Of a DNA stretch of 64,000 nt, positions 49,676 to 58,144 are shown piece by piece (position 1 is the stretch's first letter; the number at the start of each line of letters is the position of its first letter). Source of the stretch: Mycolicibacterium hippocampi (lineage in GTDB: Bacteria > Actinomycetota > Actinomycetes > Mycobacteriales > Mycobacteriaceae); the NCBI RefSeq assembly GCF_010723735.1, contig NZ_BLLB01000002.1:4712001-4776000 (forward strand), written 5' to 3'. Made by a program: the position numbers and the translations under genes. The notes under the pieces are model-generated. The model worked only from the letters and a program-made list of their open reading frames with translations, was not told the DNA's origin and did no database searches.

Positions 49676-50878
49676 GTGACCAAGCCCAAACTCGTGTTCA
49701 GCCCGGTGGCGCCGGATTACTTCGAGAATCCGTACGAGATATACCAGCGGATGCGCGACGAAGCCCCGATCTACTACGACGAAGACGAGGACTTCTACGC
49801 ACTGACCCGGCACGCAGACGTAGCGGCGGCGTTCAAGGACCATGAATCGTTCTCGTCCGCCCGAGGGTGCCACCTGCCTCAAATCCGCTCCGGCGAGCCG
49901 CCGCAGAAGTCGATCATTTTCATGGACCCTCCGGACCATCGCCACATGCGTAGCCTGCTCAACAAGGCGTTCACTCCTCGCGCCATCCAGTCCCAGCGCG
50001 ACACGGTCGTCGAACTCGTCGAGCATTACCTGAGCAAGGTCGATCCGGACCACTTCGACGTTGTCCAGGACTTCTCCGCCCCATTCCCCGTCGAGGTCAT
50101 CACCCGCATGGCCGGGGTCCCTGAGGAGTTCCGTCAGCAGGTCCGGCATTGGATCGACCAGGGCCTCGAGTGCGAGCCCGGCGAGATGGAGCTCAGTGAC
50201 AAGGCCATGGAGGCCAACATCCAGTCGGGGATCTACTACTACGGCCTGGTGCAGGAGCGCCGCAAGGACCCGCAGGACGACATGATCAGTCGGCTCATCG
50301 CCGCAGAGATCCCCGGCCCCGACGGCACCAATCGCATGCTCGACGACATCGAGATCACCGGCTTTGCGGCGCTGTTGGGAGGCGCGGGCGCAGAAACCGT
50401 GACCAAGCTGATGGGTAGCGCCGTGGTGGAGTTCGCACGCCACCCCGAGCAGTGGCAGAAACTGCTCGACGACCGAAGCAAGATCCCGGCCGCGGTCGAA
50501 GAACTGCTGCGCTACGTCGGCCCCGTTCAGTACAACGTCCGGTACAGCGTGAAGGAGGTGGAGTTGCCGAACGGCACGGTTCCAGCACACAAGCCGGTCT
50601 TCCTGATGGGCGCTTCCGCCAACCGGGACCCCCGGGCTTTCGACGACGCGGAGACCTTCGACATCGACCGCGACCGTAGTCAGGCGCAGAACCTCGGCCT
50701 GGGCTACGGCATTCACAGCTGCCTGGGGGCGGCGCTGGCACGGATGGAGAGTGCCATCGCCCTCGAGTACCTGCTCGACTTCATGCCGCGCTTCGAGGTC
50801 GACTTCGACGGACTGCAGCGCACCAACATGCAGAACGTGGCCGGTTACCACCACGTCCCGGTGAAGGTGCTGAGGTGA
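49676..50878 (+). CDS. Cytochrome P450
   Basis: A 400-residue soluble P450. I-helix LLGGAGAETVTK, ExxR in EELLRY, and heme loop LGYGIHSCLG with axial Cys349. In the I-helix the usual acid-threonine pair is intact (AETVT). The GTG at 49676 with GAGGAGG upstream is preferred over an earlier ATG at 49622. It is about as long as, and clearly paralogous to, the P450 two genes downstream (shared MDPPxHRxMRSL-NK-FTPRAI and FDIDRDR-xAQNLG-GYG-HSCLGAALARME). Confidence 0.92.
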   Translation: MTKPKLVFSPVAPDYFENPYEIYQRMRDEAPIYYDEDEDFYALTRHADVAAAFKDHESFSSARGCHLPQIRSGEPPQKSIIFMDPPDHRHMRSLLNKAFTPRAIQSQRDTVVELVEHYLSKVDPDHFDVVQDFSAPFPVEVITRMAGVPEEFRQQVRHWIDQGLECEPGEMELSDKAMEANIQSGIYYYGLVQERRKDPQDDMISRLIAAEIPGPDGTNRMLDDIEITGFAALLGGAGAETVTKLMGSAVVEFARHPEQWQKLLDDRSKIPAAVEELLRYVGPVQYNVRYSVKEVELPNGTVPAHKPVFLMGASANRDPRAFDDAETFDIDRDRSQAQNLGLGYGIHSCLGAALARMESAIALEYLLDFMPRFEVDFDGLQRTNMQNVAGYHHVPVKVLR

Positions 50879-50906
50879 ACCAGCGAGGAGCGAAGCGGGG
50901 TTGCGT

Positions 50907-51107
50907 ATGACTCAAAAGGTGGACGTCGACTTCGGACTCTGCGAGAGCAACGGGGTGTGCATGGGCATCATCCCCGAGGTGTTCGACCTCGACGACGACG
51001 ACTACCTGCACATTCTCCAGGACGAGGTGACCCCGGAGAATGAGCAACAGATCAGGGAAGCCGTCCGCCAGTGCCCGCGTCAAGCGATCTTCCTCAAAGA
51101 CGAATGA
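50907..51107 (+). CDS. Ferredoxin (3Fe-4S type) for P450
   Basis: A 66-residue acidic ferredoxin with Cys12, Cys18 and Cys56 (CESNGVC, CPRQAI). It sits between two paralogous P450 genes and overlaps the second (ATGA), so it probably serves both. The ATG at 50907 is used; a TTG two codons earlier is possible. The 28-base gap before it holds an AGGAGCGAAGCG-type sequence that recurs in the Rieske gene insertion near 62430. Confidence 0.9.
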   Translation: MTQKVDVDFGLCESNGVCMGIIPEVFDLDDDDYLHILQDEVTPENEQQIREAVRQCPRQAIFLKDE

Positions 51108-52309
51108 CCGCAACCGAACTCGTCTTCGACCCCTTCTCCCGAGAATTCTTCGACGGGCCGTGGGAGATCTACCGGCGGATGCGTGAAGAAGCGCCGGTCT
51201 ATTACAACGCCGAGCACGACTTCTATGCGCTCTCGCGCCATGAGGACGTCGCCGCGGCGTACAAGGACTTCGCGACGTACTCGTCGGCCTACGGCCTCGA
51301 CCTCGCGACCATCCGCTCATCGGAGCCGACGGCGGCGAAGATGATCATCCTCATGGATCCGCCCGAGCACCGGAAGATGCGCAGCCTGGTCAACAAGGTG
51401 TTCACCCCGCGCGCGATCGAGGCGATGCGGCCGATGGTCACCGAGACCATCGACCGCTACCTCGCCGGGGCCGGTCCGGGCAGCTTCGACGTCGTGCAGG
51501 ACTTCTCGGCGTTCTTCCCGGTCGAGGTCATCACTCAGATGCTCGGTGTACCCGAGGAATACCGCCAGAAGGTGCGGGAGTGGGTGGACACCTCGCTGCA
51601 CCGCGAGCCCGGCCAGATCGACATGTCCGAGGAGGGCATGCAGGCGATCGTCGAGGCAATGGGGTTGTACTACAACCTGATCCAGGAGCGCCGCGCCGAA
51701 CCGCGTGATGACATGTTCAGTCGCCTCGTCGCTGCCGAGATCGAGCGCGATGACGGGGAGATGGAGTCCCTCGATGACTTCGAGATCGCAGGTTTTGCAA
51801 CACTTCTGGGTGGAGCCGGCGCCGAGACGGTGACCAAGCTCGTCGGCAACGCAGCAGTGACGTTCGCGCGGTTTCCCGACCAGTGGCAGAAGGTGCTCGA
51901 CGACCGGAGCAAGGTCGCAGCCGCAGTGGAAGAACTGCTGCGTTACGAGCCGCCCGTGCACTACAACGTCCGGCGCTCCATGCGCGAGGTGACGCTGCAC
52001 GGAGTCACGATCCCGGAAGGCAAGCCCGTCTTCCTGCTCGGGGGGTCGGCGCACCGAGATCCCGAGGCGTTCACCGACGCCGACGTGTTCGACATCGACC
52101 GCGACCGCACCGAAGCGCAGAACCTCGGTTTCGGTTACGGCGTGCACAGCTGCCTGGGTGCCGCACTGGCGCGCATGGAGACTGCGATCGCGCTCGAGCG
52201 GCTGCTTGACACCATGCCGCGTTATGAAGTGCTGTGGGACGACTGCCGCCGGGTTGCGATGCAGAACGTCGCGGGCTGGTCCCACGTGCCTGTGCGCGTA
52301 CTCGGCTAG
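51104..52309 (+). CDS. Cytochrome P450
   Basis: A 401-residue P450, tandem paralog of 49676-50878. I-helix LLGGAGAETVTK, ExxR EELLRYEPP, heme loop FGYGVHSCLG with axial Cys350. ATG overlaps the ferredoxin stop by 4 bases. A perfect 24-bp-stem hairpin starts 8 bases after its stop codon. Confidence 0.93.
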   Translation: MTATELVFDPFSREFFDGPWEIYRRMREEAPVYYNAEHDFYALSRHEDVAAAYKDFATYSSAYGLDLATIRSSEPTAAKMIILMDPPEHRKMRSLVNKVFTPRAIEAMRPMVTETIDRYLAGAGPGSFDVVQDFSAFFPVEVITQMLGVPEEYRQKVREWVDTSLHREPGQIDMSEEGMQAIVEAMGLYYNLIQERRAEPRDDMFSRLVAAEIERDDGEMESLDDFEIAGFATLLGGAGAETVTKLVGNAAVTFARFPDQWQKVLDDRSKVAAAVEELLRYEPPVHYNVRRSMREVTLHGVTIPEGKPVFLLGGSAHRDPEAFTDADVFDIDRDRTEAQNLGFGYGVHSCLGAALARMETAIALERLLDTMPRYEVLWDDCRRVAMQNVAGWSHVPVRVLG

Positions 52310-52317
52310 CCATTCTC

Positions 52318-52379
52318 CGCGAAATAGCATTCCTGGCTGTGAATTGGCCTGCAACCACAGCCAGGAATGCTATTTCGCG
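52318..52379. terminator. Perfect 24-bp hairpin between convergent genes
   Basis: The arms 52318-52341 and 52356-52379 are exact reverse complements around a 14-nt loop. It lies between the convergent P450 and DUF1330 genes, so it can end transcription from both sides. The stem contains AATAGCATTCC, close to half of the operator palindrome at 39325-39339. No U-tract. Confidence 0.8.
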
Positions 52380-52396
52380 TCAAGGGCGGGCGCCCC

Positions 52397-52681
52397 TCAG
52401 AAGCCGGAGACGATGACCCCGTTGCAGTCAGCGGCTGCCTGACGCAGCTTGGCAGCTGCCTGGTACTCGTCGGAGTAGTACCACTGCTTGGCAGCCTCGA
52501 CCGACTCGAACTCCAGGAGCACGGTCTGGGTGCCGTGCCACTGCCCTTCGAGCGTCTCGGCCGCCGGGCCGAACGCCAACACCTTCGCGGTGCCCATCGT
52601 CTGACTGGCCAGCTTGCCGTACTCGGCCATGCCGTCGGCGTCCTTGATGTCTTCGGTGATGATCACATAACCTTTGGCCAC
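52397..52681 (-). CDS. DUF1330 (dimeric alpha-beta barrel) protein
   Basis: A 94-residue protein with the DUF1330 pattern: KGYVIITEDIKDADGMAEYGK, LEGQWHGTQTVLLEFESVEAAKQWYYSDEYQAA and a short C-terminus. These ferredoxin-like dimers are small enzymes or binding proteins of unclear function. The GTG start at 52681 has AAGGAG upstream. It follows the P450-ferredoxin pair on the minus strand, 20 bases after the ferredoxin. Confidence 0.87.
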   Translation of the reverse strand: MAKGYVIITEDIKDADGMAEYGKLASQTMGTAKVLAFGPAAETLEGQWHGTQTVLLEFESVEAAKQWYYSDEYQAAAKLRQAAADCNGVIVSGF

Positions 52682-52701
52682 TTACCGCATCTCCTTGAAT
52701 G

Positions 52702-52893
52702 TCAACTGATTTCGCTTATCGCGTGTTCGGGACAGTTGTCGATGGCCTCGCGGGCGGCAGCCTCGAGCCCCGCGGGCACGTCCTCGGGGTCCGCGACCGC
52801 CCAACCGTCGTCACTCATTTCGAACACCTCTGGGCACAGCGTCAGGCACATGCCGTGGCCGGCGCAGCGGTCTTCGTCGACCGTGACCCTCAT
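52702..52893 (-). CDS. Ferredoxin for P450 (four cysteines)
   Basis: A 63-residue ferredoxin with Cys10, Cys16, Cys20 and Cys54 (CAGHGMCLTLCPEVF, CPEHAI). The others in this window have only three cysteines at the matching positions. The extra Cys20 could allow a [4Fe-4S] rather than [3Fe-4S] cluster, or be a structural residue. The ATG overlaps the P450 stop (ATGA), so the two are translationally coupled. Confidence 0.9.
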   Translation of the reverse strand: MRVTVDEDRCAGHGMCLTLCPEVFEMSDDGWAVADPEDVPAGLEAAAREAIDNCPEHAISEIS

Positions 52894-54173
52894 CTGACGT
52901 CGAACTCCAGATGCAGCTCGGTCAGCCCGCGCAGGATGTAGGTCGGAATGTACTGATACCGCCTGTCGCCCACCGGACCGTGCTTGCTCTCCGAGATCCG
53001 GATGTCGGTCGTCCGGTCGAGCAGCCGCTCCAGGCCGACGCGGGTCTCCGCACGGGCCAGCGGCGCGCCGGGGCAGCTGTGGATCCCACGGCCGAACGCC
53101 AGGTGCTGGCGCGCGTTCTTGCGCTCGGGGTCGAAGCTGTCCGGGTCCTCGAAGCGGCGCGGGTCGCGGTTCGCAGCGCCGTTGATCACCATCACCGTCG
53201 AGCCGGCTCCCAGCGCCTGGTCGCCGACGGTTGTCGGCACCCGTGACAACCGGAAGTCACCTTTCACCGGGCTCTCGATGCGCAGACACTCCTCGATGAA
53301 GTTGCCCAGCAGACTGCGGTCCTCGCGCAGTCTGGCCTGGATGTCGGGACGGTCCCCCAGCACCTTCAGCGCGGTGCTGAGCAGCCGCACCGTCGTCTCC
53401 TGTCCGGCCGAGAAGACATTGGTGGCCACGCGCACCACATCGCCGACCTCGGGCATGGTCCCATCGGGGAACATCGCCGTCGCCAGCCCGGTCAGCACAT
53501 CGTCGCGCGGTTCGGCGCGTCGTTCCTCGACGTAGGTGGCGAACACCTCGTAGAGGTGCTCCAGCGGCGTCTTGTTCATCGTCTTCTCGGCATTGCCCAC
53601 CGCGCTGCCGTGCGTGCCGCGCGCCAGCCGCTCGAGAAGGTCGGCGCGGTCCTCTTCGGGCACACCGAGCAGATCGGCGATGATCCGCAGCGTGAAGGGC
53701 CCCGCGAAGCCTTTGATGAACTCGCCCTCACCCGGGGCCAGGAAGTCGTCGAGGATGTCGTCGGCGAGGCCCCACATCGCGTCCTCGTTCTCCTTGAGGC
53801 GCTTGGGCGTGATCAGCCGCATCAGCAGGGCGCGATGATTGGTGTGCGTCGGTGGATCCAGCGTCGGCAACTGGTCGCTGAACGGGATCTCGTCGCGGTG
53901 CTCGACGATCAGGTCGGTCAAGTCGTCGTTCTCCCTGCCTTCCAGCGACACCGGAAAACCGGGGAACGGCCCGGTCACCGAGATGCACGACGAGAAGGTT
54001 TCGGAGTCGTTGTATACGTCGACGGCCTCCTGCCAGCCGGTGACCATCGTGACACCGTAGTGGTCCTCCCGGCTGACGGGGCACTTGTTCCGCAGTGCCT
54101 CGTAGAACGTGTACGGGTCGTCCGTCAGCCGACTGTCCCTGAAGAAGTCGACCGTGGTGAGGTCTTCCGACAT
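52890..54173 (-). CDS. Cytochrome P450
   Basis: A 427-residue P450 closely related to 11320-12609 (shared ETFSSC, LDPPTHTNHRALL, RLKENEDAMW, FGRGIHSCPG). I-helix FSAGQETT, ExxR EECLRI, axial Cys367. The ATG at 54173 has GGAGCAGGC directly upstream; a longer frame would run across the operator site. Heads the minus-strand unit P450-ferredoxin-DUF1330. Confidence 0.92.
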   Translation of the reverse strand: MSEDLTTVDFFRDSRLTDDPYTFYEALRNKCPVSREDHYGVTMVTGWQEAVDVYNDSETFSSCISVTGPFPGFPVSLEGRENDDLTDLIVEHRDEIPFSDQLPTLDPPTHTNHRALLMRLITPKRLKENEDAMWGLADDILDDFLAPGEGEFIKGFAGPFTLRIIADLLGVPEEDRADLLERLARGTHGSAVGNAEKTMNKTPLEHLYEVFATYVEERRAEPRDDVLTGLATAMFPDGTMPEVGDVVRVATNVFSAGQETTVRLLSTALKVLGDRPDIQARLREDRSLLGNFIEECLRIESPVKGDFRLSRVPTTVGDQALGAGSTVMVINGAANRDPRRFEDPDSFDPERKNARQHLAFGRGIHSCPGAPLARAETRVGLERLLDRTTDIRISESKHGPVGDRRYQYIPTYILRGLTELHLEFDVR

Positions 54174-54203
54174 GCCTGCTCCGCTCCGACGATCTCTCGA
54201 TAC

Positions 54204-54218
54204 GAGAACGTGATTCTC
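54204..54218. promoter_or_regulatory. Operator candidate GAGAAC-GTG-ATTCTC
   Basis: One mismatch from the consensus palindrome, 31 bp upstream of the P450 start. This is the same spacing as the perfect site before the FadE operon. Confidence 0.6.
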
Positions 54219-54272
54219 ATTCCTGGGCATCAGGTTTTCACACCAGCCGCGTGCCGTCAACGAAGACCGGCC

Positions 54273-54812
54273 TCAGTGCCCTTCCGGCTGGACGCCCAGG
54301 ACGTTCACCGTGACGGCCAGCAGCTGATAACAGCCGACCGTGAACAGCAGATCCAGGATCTGTTGCTCGTCGAAATGTTCCTGAAGCTGCGACCACGTGG
54401 TGTCGCTGACCGTGTGTGAATCCTCGACCTCGTCCACAGCGCGCACGACGAGCCCGTCAACCGGATCGGCGACCACACCGCCGCGGACTGCCTCGATCTC
54501 CTCGGGGGTGAGCCCGGCCCGTTCGGCGATGGGCACGTGGTGGTCCCAGAGGTACTCGGACCCACGACGGTGGACGGCTCGCAGCAACGCCACCTCACGC
54601 ACCCGGGGGGACACCGTCGAGCGCAGCAGCAGGTGGGCGTTGAACTCGAGGTACGCGCGCGTGAGTGCCGGGTTGCGGAGAAGCGTGCTCACCACGTTGC
54701 CGGCGTCGCGGGGGTTGGCCCGCTCGGTCGGCAACAACGGCCTCACCGCGTCACGGACGTCGTCGTCCCAGTCCTCGGCGGGCAGCGGATCCATGCGGGG
54801 GGCGGACGTCAT
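54273..54812 (-). CDS. Carboxymuconolactone decarboxylase (CMD/AhpD-like) family protein
   Basis: A 179-residue helical protein of the CMD family: NVVSTLLRNPALTRAYLEFNAHLLLRSTVSPRVREVALLRAVHRRGSEYLWDHHVPIAERAGLTPEEIEAV. The catalytic Cys pair of AhpD is absent; His, Glu and Asp at the equivalent positions (SEYLWDHH) match the decarboxylase-like subgroup. Function may be decarboxylation or lactone hydrolysis of a cyclic intermediate. The ATG at 54812 is 2 bases after the TauD stop. Confidence 0.85.
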   Translation of the reverse strand: MTSAPRMDPLPAEDWDDDVRDAVRPLLPTERANPRDAGNVVSTLLRNPALTRAYLEFNAHLLLRSTVSPRVREVALLRAVHRRGSEYLWDHHVPIAERAGLTPEEIEAVRGGVVADPVDGLVVRAVDEVEDSHTVSDTTWSQLQEHFDEQQILDLLFTVGCYQLLAVTVNVLGVQPEGH

Positions 54813-54814
54813 CC

Positions 54815-55660
54815 CTATTGGATCGGTTCGTCGCCGAGCACCGTGGTGCGCAACATCTCCCGCGGTGAATCGGGATCGTAGGGAGCGGCGCGGTGCAGAA
54901 CACCGTTGTTGTCCCAGATCACCGTGTCGCCGACCGACCACCGGTGGCTGTACACCAGATGCGGTTGCGTGGCGCGGTCGAGCAACTCGGCCAGCAACGC
55001 CTGCCCCTCGTCACGATCCATCCCGACGACGTAGTGCGCCGAGGCGCCCAGCACGAGCGACCTGCGGCCGCTGCGATGCGTCCACACCAGGGGATGTTCG
55101 TGCGTCGGCCGAGACCGCCAACGCCTCAGTTGCTCTGCCGACGGGTCGGGGTTGACCCGACTTTGCGACGCCTCCAGCGAGTGCACGACACGAAGCTTGG
55201 CGAACCGTGCCTTGTCCTCATCGCTGAACGCTTCGTAGGCGGCGTAGGAATTCGCGAACTCGGTCTCGCCGCCACGCTCGGCCACCTGCACCGCGGACAG
55301 CACGGTGGCCTTCTGTGGGCATTCGTCACCGGTGGGTGTGCAGCCGTCGATGTGCCAGTCGAACGTCGCGCGCAGATAGGCCGCCGACGCGTTCTTCGAC
55401 TTGTCCAGCGTGATCGGGTAGATGCCGGCGACCGGGTGGTGCCCGTCCGAGGAGTGGTCGACCTCCCCGAGGCGCGTGCAGAACGCCACCTGCGCTTCTG
55501 GGTCCAGGTGGAGGTTCGGGAACACCAGGACCCCGTTGTCTTCGAGCGCGTCGAGCACGGCATCGGCGAGCGAGTCGTCGTTCACGAGGCGGTCCGGATC
55601 CACGCCGACCACTTCGGCGCCGACTGATTCGGTCAGTTTGTTGATCGTCAGCAGGCTCAT
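54815..55660 (-). CDS. TauD/TfdA-type Fe(II)/2-oxoglutarate dioxygenase
   Basis: A 281-residue dioxygenase. The iron-binding HxD is in FDWHIDGC, the distal His in NNGVLHRAAPYD, and the 2-oxoglutarate-binding Arg follows (SPREMLRTTV). It hydroxylates an unactivated carbon using 2-oxoglutarate and oxygen. The ATG at 55660 has AAGGA upstream; an upstream ATG at 55702 was rejected for lack of a ribosome site. In an operon with the Rieske enzyme upstream. Confidence 0.9.
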   Translation of the reverse strand: MSLLTINKLTESVGAEVVGVDPDRLVNDDSLADAVLDALEDNGVLVFPNLHLDPEAQVAFCTRLGEVDHSSDGHHPVAGIYPITLDKSKNASAAYLRATFDWHIDGCTPTGDECPQKATVLSAVQVAERGGETEFANSYAAYEAFSDEDKARFAKLRVVHSLEASQSRVNPDPSAEQLRRWRSRPTHEHPLVWTHRSGRRSLVLGASAHYVVGMDRDEGQALLAELLDRATQPHLVYSHRWSVGDTVIWDNNGVLHRAAPYDPDSPREMLRTTVLGDEPIQ

Positions 55661-55698
55661 CGCCCGTCCTTTCCCGATTGTGTTGTTCGAAGGGGGGA

Positions 55699-56040
55699 TC
55701 ACGGAACCGGCGCACTGACGCGGTCGATGACGGCGTCGGCAGAGTCGGCGGGTTTCTGCGTACCGAAGACCTCCACGGCCATCGACACCATGATCATCGA
55801 GTAGATCAGGTGCAGCAGGTTCAGCACATCTTCAGGCAGATCGTCGAGCGGGAACTTGTCGCAGTAGTCGATCGCTTCCTCGAAGCGCGGCGAGAACGTG
55901 TCGTAGAACTGGTGGATCTCCGGCATCGGTGTGGTCAGCCGGGTCTCCCACCGCTCCGGTTCTGTTGCCAGGCACCACTTGTCGGCGAACGGTTCCAGTT
56001 CGGCGAACGCGGTGGGCAGTCGCTTGTCGGACATGCTCAC
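55699..56040 (-). CDS. Small helical protein paired with a Rieske oxygenase (copy 1)
   Basis: A 113-residue protein of unknown function, predicted mostly helical. It is homologous to the protein at 61027-61374 (shared FYD, EEAIxYCDKFxLDDLPxDVLNLxHLxYSMIxVSxxVE, and a terminal Pro-Val-Pro). The GTG start overlaps the stop of the Rieske oxygenase (GTGA), as in copy 2. The conserved pairing points to a subunit or accessory factor of the oxygenase. Confidence 0.82.
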   Translation of the reverse strand: MSMSDKRLPTAFAELEPFADKWCLATEPERWETRLTTPMPEIHQFYDTFSPRFEEAIDYCDKFPLDDLPEDVLNLLHLIYSMIMVSMAVEVFGTQKPADSADAVIDRVSAPVP

Positions 56041-57308
56041 ACCCCGACCGGACGGCGCTCGTTGTTGTACTCCTCGACCCAGTCGACGGCCACTTTGTGC
56101 AGGTGGCGTACGAGGATCTCCTGGTCGTTGAGCGGATAGTCGTCGACTATCGGTTCGTCCAGGCCGTACTCCAGTGCGGCCTGGGTGCCACCCAGCATGC
56201 CGGCGTCCTGCAGCGCGAACTCCTTGAGAACGACCGAGGCGACCTCATGCTCGACACGCTCCCTCACCGTGGTCGCGGGGTGAAAGGCGTTGTACGCCTC
56301 GAACTTGTGCGTGTTGTGTGACGTCGGCCAATACCGGTACAGCAGGTACCACCCGTGGTAGATCAGGATCTCCAGGTTCGGGAAGATCTGGAAGTTGGTG
56401 ATCCCCCACGGCTCGATGTTGCCGGGGTTCAACCCTGCCGAGAAATGCGTGTCCGGGGTGCGCCACGGTCCGACCAGACCGCTGCGGGTGGCCCGCTCGA
56501 CGGGGTACATGTACTCCGGCGCGAGCAGCCAGCGTCGGGTGCCCGCGGTGGACACCAGGCGGTGCGGCCCGTCGATCTGGAAGTGCCCGCACTCGAATGT
56601 CGCGTTGGGCTGGCGCACCTCGGTCGGCACCTGCTGAGAGTGCAGCGACGGCACGTGGTAATACTCCTGGAACGCGTCGGCGAAGATCTTCCAGTTGCTG
56701 TTGTTGTGCGCGACGAAATCGTAACGCTCCGTCATCTTCTCGAACGGATAGTCGTCCAGCGCGGTGATCATCGGCCCGAGGAAGTCGCGTAGGCTCTGGC
56801 GCGGCTCCCGGTCGAGGTTGATGAAGATGAAACCGTTCCAGACATCGCAGTGCACCGGGCTCAACCCGTACTGCTGCTCGTCGAGGTCGAAGAACTCCCC
56901 GGCCTGCTGCACGAACTTCAGCTCGCCGTTGAGGCCGTAGCGCCACCCGTGGTACTTGCAGGTGAACTGGCGACAGGTGCCTTTGACCTCCTCGTTGGGA
57001 TAGTCGTTCCAGACCAGTTTGTTCCCGCGGTGGCGGCAGACGTTGTGGAAGGCGCGGATCTTCTCGTCGCGTCCCTTGACGACGATGATCGATGTTCTCG
57101 CCACCTCGATTTCCTTTGTGAGGTAGCTGCCGACGCGCGGAACCTCTTCGACGCGAGCGACGTTGAGCCAGGCCCGCTTGAAGACCGCCTCCCGCTCGAG
57201 CTCGTAGAACTCCGGCGAGGTTGAATCGCGGAACGACACCGGCCCCGTCCCGAGCTCGGGATAGTGTTCCGTCCAGCTGCCCTCTTGGGGCTTAGGCCAC
57301 CGGGCCAT
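56037..57308 (-). CDS. Rieske non-heme iron oxygenase, alpha subunit-like (copy 1)
   Basis: A 423-residue Rieske oxygenase. The [2Fe-2S] ligands are Cys91, His93 (CRHRGNK), Cys117 and His120 (CKYHGWRY). The mononuclear iron histidines are probably His218 and His223 in DAFQEYYHVPSLH. It hydroxylates or demethylates a substrate with electrons from a reductase such as the one encoded at 58145-59179. The ATG at 57308 has GGGAGG upstream. A close paralog is 61371-62684. Confidence 0.92.
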   Translation of the reverse strand: MARWPKPQEGSWTEHYPELGTGPVSFRDSTSPEFYELEREAVFKRAWLNVARVEEVPRVGSYLTKEIEVARTSIIVVKGRDEKIRAFHNVCRHRGNKLVWNDYPNEEVKGTCRQFTCKYHGWRYGLNGELKFVQQAGEFFDLDEQQYGLSPVHCDVWNGFIFINLDREPRQSLRDFLGPMITALDDYPFEKMTERYDFVAHNNSNWKIFADAFQEYYHVPSLHSQQVPTEVRQPNATFECGHFQIDGPHRLVSTAGTRRWLLAPEYMYPVERATRSGLVGPWRTPDTHFSAGLNPGNIEPWGITNFQIFPNLEILIYHGWYLLYRYWPTSHNTHKFEAYNAFHPATTVRERVEHEVASVVLKEFALQDAGMLGGTQAALEYGLDEPIVDDYPLNDQEILVRHLHKVAVDWVEEYNNERRPVGV

Positions 57309-57364
57309 GTGAACCTCCCTGTTGTCGTGCGCTTTTCGTACGGCTGAGGACCGCGCGTTTCACG

Positions 57365-58108
57365 TCACATCACCGATCCGCCGTTGACCCCGAGGGTCTG
57401 ACCGGTGATGAAGCCTGCCTCCTCAGAGCACAGGAACCCGACGGCGGCGGCGATGTCCTCGCCGGTGCCGAGATGGCCGACCGGGATGCTGGCCGCCATC
57501 TGCTCGTTGGGCGGTAGATGCCCTTCGGCCTGGGACTGATGCTGCATCGGCGTCTCGATGCCCGACGGCGGGATGTTGTTGACCGTGATGCCGACCGGGC
57601 CGTACTCCCGGGCAAGGGATTTTGTCAGCGAGATGAGCGCTCCCTTCGAGGCAGCGTAGTGCGCCATTCCCGGCGAGCCGCGTTGCGCGCTCGACGACGA
57701 GATCATCACGATGCGGCCCCACCCGGCTTCCAGCATGTCGGGCACCGCGACCTGCGCACAGTGGAAAGTCCCGTTGAGGTTGACGTCGATGAGACGCTGC
57801 CAGGTCTGCGGCGAGATGTCGACGAACGGTGCGAAGTCCACCAGTCCGGCACTGGTCACCAGGATGTGCACCGGCCCCAGCTCGGTGCGTACCTTGGCGA
57901 ACGCTTCCTCGACTGCGGCGCGGTCGGTCACGTCCGCTGCGACCCCGAGCGCGTCCGCACCCTCGGCACGCAACTCCTCGGCCACCCGTTGTGCCGCTGC
58001 ACCGTTGAGATCCAGGACCGCGACCCGGTGCCCCCGTCGGGCGAGCTCATGGCAGGTCGACTCACCCATGCCGGAGCCACCGCCGGTCACCACCGCCACG
58101 CGGCTCAT
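57365..58108 (-). CDS. Short-chain dehydrogenase/reductase
   Basis: A 247-residue SDR with TGGGSGMG, the catalytic Ser in MISSSSAQ, YAASK, and the C-terminal GQTLGVNGG. It is related to the SDR at 29022-29723 (shared WQRLIDVNLNG/WQKVVDVNLNG, EYGPxGITVN). Lies between the Rieske oxygenase and the reductase, and probably oxidises the hydroxylated product. ATG at 58108 with no strong ribosome site. Confidence 0.88.
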   Translation of the reverse strand: MSRVAVVTGGGSGMGESTCHELARRGHRVAVLDLNGAAAQRVAEELRAEGADALGVAADVTDRAAVEEAFAKVRTELGPVHILVTSAGLVDFAPFVDISPQTWQRLIDVNLNGTFHCAQVAVPDMLEAGWGRIVMISSSSAQRGSPGMAHYAASKGALISLTKSLAREYGPVGITVNNIPPSGIETPMQHQSQAEGHLPPNEQMAASIPVGHLGTGEDIAAAVGFLCSEEAGFITGQTLGVNGGSVM

Positions 58109-58144
58109 CGGCTGCGCACCCTTATTCCGATCACATTCGAGCTC

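Noticed and set aside
52312-52317. ATTCTC half-site after a P450 stop as an operator
   Set aside because: It lies between convergent genes, not upstream of a promoter, and is part of the approach to a terminator-like hairpin.
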